64,000 bases of DNA from NCBI GenBank assembly GCA_963778385.1, contig CAVZUA010000056.1:248001-312000 (forward strand), in the 5' to 3' direction. Source of the stretch: DATARH01 sp963778385. Its GTDB lineage: Bacteria > Pseudomonadota > Alphaproteobacteria > ATCC43930 > CGMCC-115725. A program made the translations under genes and the position numbers. The notes beneath the pieces are model-generated. The model searched no databases. It saw only the letters and a program-made list of their open reading frames with translations, and was not told where the DNA came from. Each line of letters begins with the position of its first letter. Position 1 is the stretch's first letter. Below are positions 42,711-52,923 of the stretch, piece after piece.

Positions 42711-43330
42711 CATAGTGCGGGGTACAACCTGCTCAGTTTGACCCGCGCGTCGGCGGTGGTGAACTGCCAATTCGCCTTGGCGTGCTTCCTGTTGCGGTCA
42801 GCTTCCCATGCCTCGACTTCGTCCTTCAACACCCGCTGATCGGGGATGCGGCGGTCGAGGCATTGGGAGGAGAGAACGCTGAGTTCAGATTCCGCCATGT
42901 CGAGCCAACTCCCGTGTTTTGGTGTGTAGTGCCACTCGAACCGTTCGACGAGCCGGCGGGCTTCGGCGGGGGGAAAGGCTTCGTACAGCGAAGCTGGCTT
43001 GTGCGTGTTCAGGTTGTCCTGGACGAGCACGATTTTTGCTGAACCGGGGAAGTGCGTGTCGGATAATTCCTTGAGCACCTGGGCATAATCCATCGCCGTG
43101 TGACGGTCGGTGACCTTGACGTGCCGCCAGCCTTCCAGTGGCGCGAACATCATGAACAGATTGGCCGTCCCATTGCGTCGGTATTCGTAATCGTGCCGGC
43201 CGGGCCGTCCGGGTTTCGCCGCGATCGGCACGCGCGTTTCGGCAATGAGTTGCTTTGAGGTCTCGTCGAGGCAGACCAGGGGACGTTGCCGATCATAGGG
43301 CCGTTGATAAACCTCCAAGACGTCTTCCAT
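42710..43330 (-). CDS. IS630-type transposase, second half (DDE domain)
   Basis: Frame from about 43380 to 42710 in the track of the element. Catalytic residues: first Asp in PLVCLDETSKQLI, second in VLVQDNLNTHKPASL, Glu in WLDMAESELSVL. ATG 43330 is internal to the fused product; expression is expected by -1 frameshift from the first half on the A7 run at 43401-43407. Confidence 0.9.
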   Translation of the reverse strand: MEDVLEVYQRPYDRQRPLVCLDETSKQLIAETRVPIAAKPGRPGRHDYEYRRNGTANLFMMFAPLEGWRHVKVTDRHTAMDYAQVLKELSDTHFPGSAKIVLVQDNLNTHKPASLYEAFPPAEARRLVERFEWHYTPKHGSWLDMAESELSVLSSQCLDRRIPDQRVLKDEVEAWEADRNRKHAKANWQFTTADARVKLSRLYPAL

Positions 43331-43913
43331 GGCGGCAACAAAGGCGGCGTTGGCGTCCGGCGGGATGACCCATTGCTGCTTCAGATGCGGCTTGAGAGTG
43401 TTTTTTTCAGCGTCCGCCCGATCGTGTTGTCGCTGGCCCGTTCGACGATCTTCAGTTCGACGACCGCCTCTTCCAACAGTTGCAATGTCCAGCGTGCGCG
43501 GCCGGCCGGCGGTTTGGAACAGGCCAACGCGATTAACCTGGCCTCGGCCGCCCCATCGAAGATCCGCCGCCTCGCCGAATTCGCCGAATGCTTGCGAATC
43601 AGGGCCGCCTCCAACCCCTCTTCGACCAGCCGCTGGCGCGTCCTGGCAACCGTGGCGACACTGGTCTCGAGCGCCGCTGCAATCTCGCTGTCGCTCCAGC
43701 CTTCACCACCGTCCGAGGTATCGGCTTTCAACAGAATGCGGGCCTTCAGCAGCTTTTGTGCCGGATGTTTCCCGCTATGGATAAGGGCGTTGAGCTTCTC
43801 CCGCTCCGTATCGCTGAGTGTCACAATGTATTTCTTTACTGCGCTCTCTTTGCTGCCCACGTCTCCGCTCCGTCGCTGGTGACGCGGACATCGATTCAGA
43901 GAACCCTCACAAA
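42715..43913 (-). mobile_element. IS630 family insertion sequence
   Basis: About 1.2 kb with two overlapping transposase halves. Probable ends are GTGCGGGG-type on the left (next to a TA at 42713-42714) and GTGAGGG read from the right; the repeats are imperfect and a matching TA is not visible on the right, so boundaries are approximate. It truncates the regulator gene at 43896. Confidence 0.75.
43381..43860 (-). CDS. IS630-type transposase, first half (HTH)
   Basis: 159 residues: KKYIVTLSDTEREKLNALIH, ARILLKADTSDGGEGWSDSE, IAAALETSVATVARTRQRLV and RRRIFDGAAEARLIALACSK, the tandem HTH and linker of IS630 transposases. It ends shortly after an AAAAAAAC slippery stretch (minus strand), where -1 slippage joins it to the DDE half. 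Confidence 0.9.
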   Translation of the reverse strand: MGSKESAVKKYIVTLSDTEREKLNALIHSGKHPAQKLLKARILLKADTSDGGEGWSDSEIAAALETSVATVARTRQRLVEEGLEAALIRKHSANSARRRIFDGAAEARLIALACSKPPAGRARWTLQLLEEAVVELKIVERASDNTIGRTLKKTLSSRI

Positions 43914-46541
43914 ATCAATGACGGAAGCGACTAGCAGTTTCTCTGCGTTGTTGGTCTGACCCTGTTGGACGCGGATAGCGGCTTCGATGCGAAGCAGCTC
44001 GGGCAGGCACCATCGCTCTCCCTGTACCGCTGCGCGTGCAAGCGCGTCCTCGACGGTGCGCGCCGCGTCGCCGATCCTGCCTAGGCGAGCTTGGGCCTCT
44101 GCCAGCATACCCATGAAAATAGGTGCGCGGATTGCCGAACCCGTTGCCAGGTAATCCTCAATCGCCTGCTCCAACAGCTGAATTCCGGCCGCTTCGCTGC
44201 GGCGGACCAGCACTGCACCCTCCAAGCATCGAGCAAGTTGTGCCCAGAGCTTCAGTCGCGCTCGTTTAAGCTGTTCCTGAAGCAGCGCGAGGTAACGTTC
44301 GGCGTCCCTCAACCGTCCGTCCCACAGCGCGATCGGGCATGCCGTGAGCGACAGCACGTTGCAAAGTGATACAGCATGACCGGATGCGAGCGCATCCTGC
44401 GCGGTGGCCTCCGCCAATGCCGCCGCATCAGCACCTCCCGTCAGCCATGACAGCATGGCAAGCGTGGTGTTAAGCGCGGCGGCACGGTCGAAATGATACC
44501 TGGCATGCCGAAGCCGCTGTCCAGGTTTGAGGTAGAGGTCCGAAAGGCGTTGGGCTCGCGCCTTCGCTCCGCGCAGGTCGCCGAGATACATTTCCGCAGC
44601 AGATAACAGGCGTTCGCCATCCGGTGCAGCGGACTGATCGCTGAGCGTGTGACAGAGCTCGGCGAACATGCCAAGCCACCGAGCGGCCCTGGCTGGCCGC
44701 CCTTTGTGCACGTCGTACACGGCACGGCCCCAAAGCGCGCGCAACTGACACTCTGCTTCGCCGCTCTGCTCGGCCAGTGCCAGTGCCAAGTCCCAGGCAG
44801 CTTCGGCGTCAGGCGCCAAGCCGCCCGCGTACATCAACGCGCTAGCCAAGGCAGTCTGAAGCCGGACCTCAACCCCCGCACCGTCAAAGCTCGTTTGCCT
44901 TCCCTCATTTAGCGCGCGGGACAGATGTGAAATGCTTTCATCGACAAGCGAGAAGCTCTCCCACATAGGGATTGCCGCAACCGTGAGGCGGATGCCGAGC
45001 GCGACCGACCCGTTGCTTCCGAATGCCCAGCCCAATGCAGGGCGCAGGTCTGCCACCCAGCGGACATAATCCGAAGCCTGGGCTCCGGCGGCGGCGCTTT
45101 CCCAATCATCCCGGGCCCGCTCAAGAGACGAACAGATATGCTCGGCATGGCGTTGTCGAATTCGATGATGCTTCGGATCACCCAGGAGCTGTTCGGCAAT
45201 GAAGGCACGCGTGCTGTCGAGTAGCCGATAATGCGGTGATTCATGCCGGGAGTCGGCGGACAGAAGCGATTTGGAGATCAGATTGGCCGTGCCCTCAAGC
45301 GCCGCCGGCGGTGCGATGTCGGCCGCGGACGCCACGACGACTGCGTCGTCAATCGTGAAGGCGCCCGCATAAACCGCCAATGCTCGCAGGATTGCGGCCT
45401 CTTGCGAGGTGAGAAGCCCATAGCTCCATTCGAGTGTCGCCCGAAGCGCTCTGTGCCGCGCGGGGCCTATGTCAGAGCCCTGATCAAGCAAATCGAACCG
45501 GTGCTGGAGTAACCTCAGCAGGTCTGCCGGAGCGTAGGCAGCGGTCCGCGATGCTGCGAGTTCGATCGCCAACGGAATGCCGTCAAGCCTCCGACATATC
45601 TCGGTCACGATCGGAACGTCGAGTGCCTCAAGTTTATAGCCAGATGCATCACCGGCGCGCGTCGCGAAGAGGTTGATCGCGGGAAATGTCAGCGCTTCCG
45701 CGGTATCTGGAAGTGCCACATCGGTTGCAGGGACGGTCAGCGGGTTGAGACGTATTAACAGTTCGCGCGACAGGCGTAGCGGCTCACAACTCGTGACCAG
45801 CACACTTGCCCGCGGCAATTTCGCCGCGAGTCGCTCGGCCGCAACCGCGATACTCGGCAGCAGATGTTCGCAATTGTCGAGCACCAGCAGCTTTGTCTGA
45901 TCCTCGAGGGCGTGAATTGCCGCGCCGAGCAGATCCTCGCTGTCCGATAGCACACCCAGTTCAGCGACTATGGTGGAGGCGAGAAACTCAGGATTGGCGA
46001 TCGGCGACAGATCAACGAAGCACACCCCGTCGGCAAAACGGTCGGAAAGACGATGAGCGACAGCGACAGCAATCGAGGTCTTGCCGACGCCTCCGGCCCC
46101 AACGATGGTAACGAAATGGCGGTTGAGAACGGCGTCGGATACCGCTGCCACTTCCTCTGCACGGCCGATCAGCCGTATTGGCGGCGGCAATGTTTCACGA
46201 CGAACGGCTGAATTGAAGGTCACAGTCCGCGCGGCTTCACGCCTCACCGGCCCGACGAAGCGATAGCCGCGTCCCGGAACGGTCGAGATATAGTCTTGCC
46301 GGGCGTCGCGGCCGGAAAGCACTCTGCGCACGTTTGCGACGTTCACCTTGAGATTGGCCTGGTGTACGAAGGTGCTCGGCCAGGCTCCGGCAACTAGCTC
46401 TTCCTTGGTGACCAGTTCGCCTGCGCGTTCGACGAGTAGGGTCAGAATAGCGAGCGCTCTGGTGCCGACCGACACGGGCGTCCCGGCATGTACGAGCAGT
46501 TGCCGGCGCACGAGCAGCTCGAATGCGCCGAACCGATACAC
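43896..46541 (-). CDS. Large winged-helix / NB-ARC / TPR transcriptional regulator, 3' truncated by IS630
   Basis: 881 residues. An OmpR/CadC-type winged helix (about 1-95: AILTLLVERAGELVTKEELV, VHQANLKVNVANVRRVLSG, VPGRGYRFVGPV) is followed by an NB-ARC ATPase (Walker A VGAGGVGKTSIAV at about 148-155; Walker B KLLVLDNCEHLL; GIPLAIELAASR) and TPR-like repeats to the end. The last codons VIDFVRVL run into the IS630 terminus, so the natural C-terminus is lost. Such regulators sense unknown ligands and often control adjacent secondary-metabolite or detoxification genes. Confidence 0.88.
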   Translation of the reverse strand: MYRFGAFELLVRRQLLVHAGTPVSVGTRALAILTLLVERAGELVTKEELVAGAWPSTFVHQANLKVNVANVRRVLSGRDARQDYISTVPGRGYRFVGPVRREAARTVTFNSAVRRETLPPPIRLIGRAEEVAAVSDAVLNRHFVTIVGAGGVGKTSIAVAVAHRLSDRFADGVCFVDLSPIANPEFLASTIVAELGVLSDSEDLLGAAIHALEDQTKLLVLDNCEHLLPSIAVAAERLAAKLPRASVLVTSCEPLRLSRELLIRLNPLTVPATDVALPDTAEALTFPAINLFATRAGDASGYKLEALDVPIVTEICRRLDGIPLAIELAASRTAAYAPADLLRLLQHRFDLLDQGSDIGPARHRALRATLEWSYGLLTSQEAAILRALAVYAGAFTIDDAVVVASAADIAPPAALEGTANLISKSLLSADSRHESPHYRLLDSTRAFIAEQLLGDPKHHRIRQRHAEHICSSLERARDDWESAAAGAQASDYVRWVADLRPALGWAFGSNGSVALGIRLTVAAIPMWESFSLVDESISHLSRALNEGRQTSFDGAGVEVRLQTALASALMYAGGLAPDAEAAWDLALALAEQSGEAECQLRALWGRAVYDVHKGRPARAARWLGMFAELCHTLSDQSAAPDGERLLSAAEMYLGDLRGAKARAQRLSDLYLKPGQRLRHARYHFDRAAALNTTLAMLSWLTGGADAAALAEATAQDALASGHAVSLCNVLSLTACPIALWDGRLRDAERYLALLQEQLKRARLKLWAQLARCLEGAVLVRRSEAAGIQLLEQAIEDYLATGSAIRAPIFMGMLAEAQARLGRIGDAARTVEDALARAAVQGERWCLPELLRIEAAIRVQQGQTNNAEKLLVASVIDFVRVL

Positions 46542-47141
46542 TGTGTCGCCCTGTCCTGCTGTCCAACGTTCCTGCCATCAACTGCCGTGTCGATGTGGGC
46601 GCTTCAGAGGCTTGCTAAGCGCGGCGCGCTGCTTTCGCCCGAAGTACGCCGAGCTTTGCCGCAACCAGTAAAGGGAAGAGCGGCCTAGATGAACATCGTT
46701 AGACTTTACCCTTGTTATAGGGCCAAGTCGCCAGCGACGTAGGATCCGACTTATAGAAAATCTTTAGCAAGCTTCGTCGGAAACCATCGCCGATGGATCG
46801 AGCCGGCTCGGCGCAAATCGAAAGCATAACTTCGTGGAACACGCGCTTCTGCCGTGAGGGGCGGTGTTGGGGCAACAGCCGAAGGCCGTTGGCGGGCGAG
46901 CTTAGGCCGTTTCGCGGCGCAACTGCGTCATCGCTGGGCGTTCCGGCGAAGGTCCGCTTACCGAGCCCTCAGCCGCCACTCGTTCTCTGTAGCCGGGACT
47001 ACTCTTGATGCCCCAAAACGGTCCTCGGAGCCCCCATTGCTCGCCGACCACCCCCAAAAGGGCGTACAGGTGGTGCAGCAGAGGCACATTGCCTACGGCG
47101 GGCTCGCTACACCGATCCATGCCGACAGCTCAGGTGCGGAC
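46542..47141. other. Intergenic region without supported genes
   Basis: About 600 bp between two minus-strand genes, including the promoter of the large regulator at its left end. Frames present are shadow-like. No repeat identified with certainty. Confidence 0.4.
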
Positions 47142-48614
47142 CTAATGAGCAAACGGGCAGGTAGGCGTCGTATCAGCGGCCGGTGGTGCGATGTCGCTTG
47201 GACGTGGTGTACGATGCCTAAAGTGGAGCGTCATCGGCAGACTGTCCCCAGGTCTGAGCGAGACCCGGCAGATCGGCTCCATCCGATAGCCATCAGCCAG
47301 CCGCAAAGTGAAGCGCTGCGCTAGTGTCGCGATGCAAAGAATCGCCTCTGTCAGCCCGAACGCCATGCCGGCGCAGACGCGCGGGCCAACACTGAATGGC
47401 ACATAACGCCATTTGTCCGGCGCCGCGCCGCCGTCGTCGAGAAACCGCTCTGGCAGGAACTGGTCGGGCTTGTCCCAAAGCTTGGGATTGCGATGCAGCA
47501 ACCATGGCACGACGGCGACGATCGATCCTTTGGGCACTATTTCATCGTCCGTCGCCTCGCGTGCCAAGATCGGGATCGGCGGGTAGAGGCGCAGCGTCTC
47601 CTGGATCACGGCACGTGTGTAGACCAGTCCTGGTACATCAGCGAGTGTCGGCAGGCGGTCACCGAGCACCGTGCCAAGCTCGGCATGAAGCCGCGCCTCG
47701 ACATCGGGGGCCTGCGACAGCAGGTACCACGCAAAAGCCAACGTCGTCGCCGTCGTTTCATGCCCCGCCAAAAAGATCACAACGGCCTCGTTGCGGATCG
47801 CTCGGACGTCGAGCGGCAATCCGGTTTCGGGGTCGTGAGCATCGATCAGGGAGCCGACCAGCGATGGATCCTCGCGGTCTGGACGAGCGCGATAGCCGGC
47901 GATGATGTCATCAATGACCCGGTGAATGCGTCGCGCCGAACGATAGACGGCTAGGCGTCGCGGGCGCGGCAGCCAGTCCGGCAATCCTATCAGCGACAGG
48001 AAATCGATCCGGCTCACTGCTTTCTGAAATGCACTGAAACCCTGAACCACCTCGCGGCTTTGCTCGGCCTTGAGTGTGCGTCCAAAAATTGAACGGCAAA
48101 TAATCTCGGCGGTAAGTTGCGCCATCTCGGCCAGGACATCGACCGTCGCACCTTCGGGCAGCCTCTGCCATCGGATATCACCGAGCGAGTGAGCGGTTCC
48201 GGTCATCATCGGGGCGAATTCGGGCAGCCGGCTCGCATGCACAATTCGAGAGACGATACGTCGCCGTTTGCGCCATGTCTCGCCATCGCTAATAAATAGC
48301 CCGTCGCCGATCAACGGCCTCAGCATGTGCCGCATCACCGGGCTCTTGCGTTCGAAATGCTGATTTTTGATGCTGAACGCGTATTGTACCGTTTCGGGTG
48401 AGTTGCATATCACGAGGTGCTTGTTGAGGATCTTGACCCGGATGAGATCCTCCCGGAATGCGCCTTGTTCAAATACGCCGATGAGGTTTTTCTGCGCCAG
48501 CTGCAGCCGCTCCCATGTTGTCAGTTTGCGCCGCCAGCGATAGGGATAGGGCGGAGTGTACCCCGCATCGGGGGCGTCGGACATTTCAACCGTGGAGATG
48601 TGCGCATCGCCCAT
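47142..48614 (-). CDS. Cytochrome P450
   Basis: 490 residues, soluble bacterial type. Landmarks in order: WRKRRRIVSRIVHASRLPEF (helix C), the oxygen-binding FLAGHETTATTLAFAWYLL, the ETLRLYPPIPILAREA ExxR pair, PERFLDD and the heme loop VPFSVGPRVCAGMAFGLTEA with the cysteine ligand. Resembles CYP102/4-like fatty-acid or hydrocarbon hydroxylases. The C-terminus ends TCPFAH. No ferredoxin or reductase gene adjoins. Divergent from an LpxL-type acyltransferase, about 70 bp apart. Confidence 0.94.
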   Translation of the reverse strand: MGDAHISTVEMSDAPDAGYTPPYPYRWRRKLTTWERLQLAQKNLIGVFEQGAFREDLIRVKILNKHLVICNSPETVQYAFSIKNQHFERKSPVMRHMLRPLIGDGLFISDGETWRKRRRIVSRIVHASRLPEFAPMMTGTAHSLGDIRWQRLPEGATVDVLAEMAQLTAEIICRSIFGRTLKAEQSREVVQGFSAFQKAVSRIDFLSLIGLPDWLPRPRRLAVYRSARRIHRVIDDIIAGYRARPDREDPSLVGSLIDAHDPETGLPLDVRAIRNEAVVIFLAGHETTATTLAFAWYLLSQAPDVEARLHAELGTVLGDRLPTLADVPGLVYTRAVIQETLRLYPPIPILAREATDDEIVPKGSIVAVVPWLLHRNPKLWDKPDQFLPERFLDDGGAAPDKWRYVPFSVGPRVCAGMAFGLTEAILCIATLAQRFTLRLADGYRMEPICRVSLRPGDSLPMTLHFRHRTPRPSDIAPPAADTTPTCPFAH

Positions 48615-48683
48615 TGTTACTGCCGCCCACTCCGGCCGTTTGGCTGAACCACAAGTAGTGAAACCTTAGTAGCATTTGGCGTC

Positions 48684-49673
48684 ATGCGCGATACCGTCGT
48701 CCCCCCTTTTGCGTGGTTGTTTCGCGGCGGGCGATATCGGCGGGCGGCGTGGCAATACTGGATCACCGACCCCGTCGCGGGTGCCGCTTACGCTGGCGTC
48801 CACTTCACATTCCGGCTGCTTTCTATCGACCTATGCTCGGCCTTCGGCGCAGCCTTTGGCAGTTTTGCGCGCCGGCATATCGGCTTCGATCTAGGCGAGT
48901 TTCGTCGCAGCCGGCGGGACGAAGCGAAGGCGCGGCGCAACTGGTTGTGGCTGCGTCCCGGCGATGCCGACCCCGCGACAGTCAACTCGGCGCTAGAGCG
49001 CGCCTATCGCCAAGGCTCGCGAACCTATCTGGAGTTTTCGGTGCTACACCGCTTGTGGCGATCCCGCCGCATCGCAGTGCAGGGCCACGAGCATATTGCT
49101 GAAGCCAAAGCAGCAAAACGCTCGGTTCTGGTCGTTTCGCTGCATCTCGGTAATTGGGAAACTATCGGCCCCGCGCTCGTCGGCTTGGGCTATGAAACGA
49201 CGATCATCTACCAGGTGCCGCAAAATCGCTTCGACCATCGCCTAGCGGTCGCCGCGCGGCGGCGCTACGGCGCAATCTTGGTGCCACCGCTGACGCCGGG
49301 GGCGCGGGCGCGCAACGCTTATCGGGCCTTGTCCAACCCCGACAATGTCCTGCTGATCTATATCGATGAATTCGTGAATGGGCGTGTCCACGCACCATTT
49401 TTTGGTCGGCCGCTAACACTGGAGGGAAACATCGTCAATGCCGTCCGCTTAGCCGCGATGACCGATGCTGCTGTGATCCTGGCATTTTGCATCCGCACGA
49501 AAGGGGCAAGGTTCAACGTCACATTCCTGCCCGCGCTCAGCTTCGATAAAACGGCCGACCGGGAAGCCGATCTGCGCACCAATGTGGCCAACCTTAATGC
49601 CGTCATCGAGCCGATCGTCCGCGAGCATCTCGACCAATGGTTATGGTTATTTGATCTTCGTCCCGAAGCCTGA
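48684..49673 (+). CDS. LpxL/HtrB-type lysophospholipid or lauroyl acyltransferase
   Basis: 329 residues. The H-x4-E catalytic motif is present as VVSLHLGNWETIGPALVG, followed by TTIIYQVPQNRFDHRLA and the substrate region IYIDEFVNGRVHAPFFGRPL. A hydrophobic segment lies near residues 30-50. Family members acylate lipid A or related membrane lipids. Divergent with the P450 gene, which may modify the same fatty chains. Weak ribosome site. Confidence 0.85.
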   Translation: MRDTVVPPFAWLFRGGRYRRAAWQYWITDPVAGAAYAGVHFTFRLLSIDLCSAFGAAFGSFARRHIGFDLGEFRRSRRDEAKARRNWLWLRPGDADPATVNSALERAYRQGSRTYLEFSVLHRLWRSRRIAVQGHEHIAEAKAAKRSVLVVSLHLGNWETIGPALVGLGYETTIIYQVPQNRFDHRLAVAARRRYGAILVPPLTPGARARNAYRALSNPDNVLLIYIDEFVNGRVHAPFFGRPLTLEGNIVNAVRLAAMTDAAVILAFCIRTKGARFNVTFLPALSFDKTADREADLRTNVANLNAVIEPIVREHLDQWLWLFDLRPEA

Positions 49674-49788
49674 CGTTGGCCGCGTGGCCGTCTGTGCAGC
49701 CCGAACGTGCCCCGCCGGCTACGCTCCTGCAGGAGTCACCACCGACCCCGGGCCAGTCGGCAGCAGATGAAGCAAGCGGTCCATCCCA

Positions 49789-50412
49789 TTACCGAATATT
49801 TAAGAGCACAGCCGACGGCTCCACCGGACGCTCTTGCGAAGCTTGCATTGGGCCATCTGATGGCAGAGAAACCGGCGGTCGTGCCGAAGCGATCAAGTAC
49901 TCATCGACGATCGCGATGACCGTCGGCTGAGCGGCTATAGGTGCATTGATGTGACCTGCAAGCCCGAACCCCGAATCGATCGCAATCGAGCGCCGGGCAC
50001 ACGCGAGCGGCCCGGTAGTCGGGAAACTGTGGTTCGAATTGTAAATATCAATGACGGTTGCGCCTTCGGGACAGTACCGGTGGGTAAAGGCGTCAACAGA
50101 GATAATCAGGCGTTTGCCATGCGGAGCCTTGAGGGCGGCGTCGACCCCTAGCGAATGACCTATGATGATGTTGCAGAAAGATACGTCCGGCCAACTTCCC
50201 GGGCCAGCCTCCAATACGTAAACTCCGCGGGCGCGCAGGTCCGCCGTGATCCCGCCCACCGGGCTGGTGATCGGATAACCCAGCCCACCAATCACGCACG
50301 CCGTGACGGGAGCCTGGTTCGAAGATACCGAATGCGCGACCGGCTCATAAGCTTGGCAAGCTGCCAATATCAGCGCAGCAGCAACTGCCACCATATTTAT
50401 CAAGTGCTTCAA
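49789..50412 (-). CDS. Lipoprotein with alpha/beta-hydrolase-like elbow
   Basis: 207 residues from a TTG at 50412 that follows GGGAGG by 8 bp; the N-terminus KHLINMVAVAAALILAACQA is a lipoprotein signal with lipobox LAAC. The mature part has CVIGGLGYPITSPVGGITAD, a nucleophile-like IIIGHSLGVDAALKA, and EGATVIDIYNSNHSFPTTG. It looks like a small alpha/beta hydrolase-like lipoprotein; such proteins occur beside peptidoglycan or lipid genes. Function unproven. Confidence 0.75.
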   Translation of the reverse strand: MKHLINMVAVAAALILAACQAYEPVAHSVSSNQAPVTACVIGGLGYPITSPVGGITADLRARGVYVLEAGPGSWPDVSFCNIIIGHSLGVDAALKAPHGKRLIISVDAFTHRYCPEGATVIDIYNSNHSFPTTGPLACARRSIAIDSGFGLAGHINAPIAAQPTVIAIVDEYLIASARPPVSLPSDGPMQASQERPVEPSAVLLNIR

Positions 50413-50637
50413 GGGGCTCACCTCCCACTTCAATCTACAGAGCGAGCACGGGCCACGTCGACTGAGCACAAAATGACCGTGAGGCAGGTCCAAGGCGGTT
50501 CCCGTCTAAAGGTTTCGTACGGCCGCTTTCGGCGCCGAAAGCAGCCGTTTACCAGGAGTCGGCTCCTGAGACCTCTATGTGATAATCCGGTTTATCGCTC
50601 GGGCCTTCGCGGCGCTCTCCAACCGCCGACAAATATT

Positions 50638-51559
50638 TCAGTTCTTCGGCAGTCCGGCGAGAAACTTGCCGACTGCCGGCGCCCAGATCGTGGGGTCGCC
50701 GCGCATGATCGTCACATGGCCGTCGTCACCGAACGGTGGAAGGTCGACGAAAGTGACCGGCGCTCGCGCTTTGGCGCGGTAGGCGTCGAACATTGCATGC
50801 GCCAACGGTGGCGCGAAGTAATGGTCGTTCTCGGCGTAGAGCCAGAACTCCGGGGATATGGTCACCGGCGCCGAGGCGTCCGACATCGGCGATCAGTCTC
50901 TCCACCCCGCTGCAAATCTGGCCCGGCGCGAAAGAGCCTCCGCCGCCGGCGAAATTAATAATGCCGACAATCCCAGGCGGCGCGTCATAGGCAATGCCGA
51001 GCGCGCCCAAAGCGCCCCAAGAATGGCCGAGGACGACAACATCCTTCGGATCGACAAAACTTTGCTGCTGCATGTAGGCGATGACGCCCTGCATTTCGGC
51101 GGCGGTCAGCAGCGCCGAGGTGAAATTATCGCGATCGGCGCAGTTTCCGGCGATATCGCCGATCTCGCCCTGCGAAGAGCCGTAGCCGCGTCGCATGGGT
51201 ACCGCCACGGCGAAGCCGCGGTCGACAAACCACTGGGCCGCCAGAAAGTAGCCGGGGTGCATCGTCTGGGGCGACACGCCGCCACCGCGCGGCTTGCCGT
51301 GGTTGATCGTGACCAGCGGGAACGGGCCGTCCCCGGTCGGCCGATAGACCACTGTCTCAAGCAGGAAGATGCGGGAGCCGGTCGCCGGGGTCGTGATCGG
51401 GACCCACCACTCCTGCTTATTGCCCGGACCCAACGGATCGCCAGCTGGCCCGGCTTGCGGATCGGCTGCTGCGCCGGCGGTGGCCGTCAGCAATAGCAGC
51501 AAGGCCACCAACCCCACGGGCACTGCGTGTTTCCAAGGCGACGACTTGTCATTTGACAT
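50638..51559 (-). pseudogene. Secreted dienelactone-hydrolase-like enzyme, frameshifted
   Basis: Frame 1 (51559 to about 50890): signal peptide (about 1-32), FPLVTINHGKPRGGG, YFLAAQWFVDRGFAVAVPMR, RDNFTSALLTAAEMQGVIAY and the nucleophile VVLGHSWGALGALGIAYD. Near ERLIADVGRLGA the match shifts frame and continues VTISPEFWLYAENDHYFAPP (catalytic Asp) to LPPFGDDGHVTIMRGD (catalytic His). A single indel around 50880-50895 is enough to explain it. Confidence 0.85.
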
Positions 51560-51980
51560 TTGCGACAGTCCCCAAAGCTCAAATGACGACCCGCTCGAAC
51601 ATTATCAAATATTTTGCATAAGGACGCTGACAGGCCTCCCTGGGCCGTCTACGCAGGTCCGTTTCGGGGCGCGAGCCGAAGAGCACGACGGCAACAACCA
51701 ATGCCCGTTCAGGGCTCTGAAATCGGTCGTTCAAAGCCAGGCTCGCGGGCGGCCAGGTAGCGCCGGAAGCAGACTCTTTGCGGGACGACAGGTAACCATA
51801 CGGGACGGCTGGCCTGCACCCGGCGCGCCGCAGCTGTCCCGATACGACCTGCCGACTCTGGGCTTCCACCTGTAGCGGCGGCAGGTGCCCTCGTGGGGAC
51901 CTCCGTTGCGCCCATCGCCTAAGGTCGGAGTTGGGTCCCAAGAGGGGACACGTCGATGATATTCAGGCCCGCTTGAAGGA
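51560..51980. other. Intergenic region
   Basis: About 420 bp between two broken minus-strand genes. No supported ORF; compositional features resemble other intergenic stretches here. Confidence 0.4.
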
Positions 51981-52830
51981 TCAGCCCATCTTGCGCGATC
52001 TGCTTCGACCTCGAGCTGCGTGAGTTTTTTCGGCGGTACCCGAGCGGCTCTTCACATGATCGATGAAGGCTCGCAGCTTCGGCATGATTTGTCGCCGGCC
52101 GGGATAGTACAGGAATACGCCTGGCAGCATCGGCGCGAACGGCTCCAGCACGCGTGCAAGGTTTCCCGCTTTCACTGCGGCTGCGGCGACCGGTTCAGGT
52201 ACCTGCGCAAGGCCCACACCTTTGAGGGCCGCACCAAGTAGGGTGGGAACATCGTTGGCGATGACTGGCCCCGCGCTTGCGGCTGCGCAGGTAATCCGGG
52301 CTCCCGACAACCACAAATGGAAACGGCGGGGAAAGGCGCACCGCAATCATGTCGGCGGCGATGAACTGGCCCAACCTGATCCCGGCGTCAAATCCTTCGG
52401 CCGCGATGTCGACCAGTTCCTCGCTTGCGGCAAGTTCCACCTGGACCTCAGGATAGGCCTGGCAGAAGGATGCAACCAGCGGCTCCAGGAGGATCGGCAC
52501 GACCGCGCGGGGCACCGTCAGGCGCAGCAATCCGGCCGGACGCTGTCCGAGGTCGCGCGCGACCGCGCTTGCGGCGACAAGCTCCTCGAAGGCGGGTTTT
52601 GCCCGTGACAAAAAGCGTTCGCCGGCTTCACTCAGACCGACGCTGCGCGTCGTGCGGATGAACAGTGCCGCGCCGACGCGCGCCTCGAGTGCGCGCACCG
52701 CTTGGCTGATCGCCGATGGAGTGACCCCGAGCTCGGCAGCAGCCCGTCGAAAACTGCGATGCTGCGCAACGTTGAGGAACGCCTCCACGCCGTCGAGTGC
52801 GCCCTGTCTGACTGTGAAGTTCTGCTTCAT
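51981..52830 (-). pseudogene. LysR family regulator, internal deletion and frameshift
   Basis: The N-terminal part is intact: HTH SFRRAAAELGVTPSAISQAV, ALEARVGAALFIRTTRSVGL, and effector domain AGLLRLTVPRAVVPILLEPL to FVVVGSPDYLRSR. After DYLR the match jumps to another frame at GPVIANDVPTLLGAALKGVG and continues to LPGVFLYYPGRRQIMPKLRA. About 45-60 residues of the effector domain are missing at the junction. Divergent from the gene at 52924, its likely former target. Confidence 0.82.
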
Positions 52831-52923
52831 AGCTCATCAAAATTATCGCGAGTAGTCGCTCACGGGAAGCGGCCCTATGTGACTCGCCGATGCGGAGTGA
52901 CGCTGCAAACCAGGAGTCCGGCA

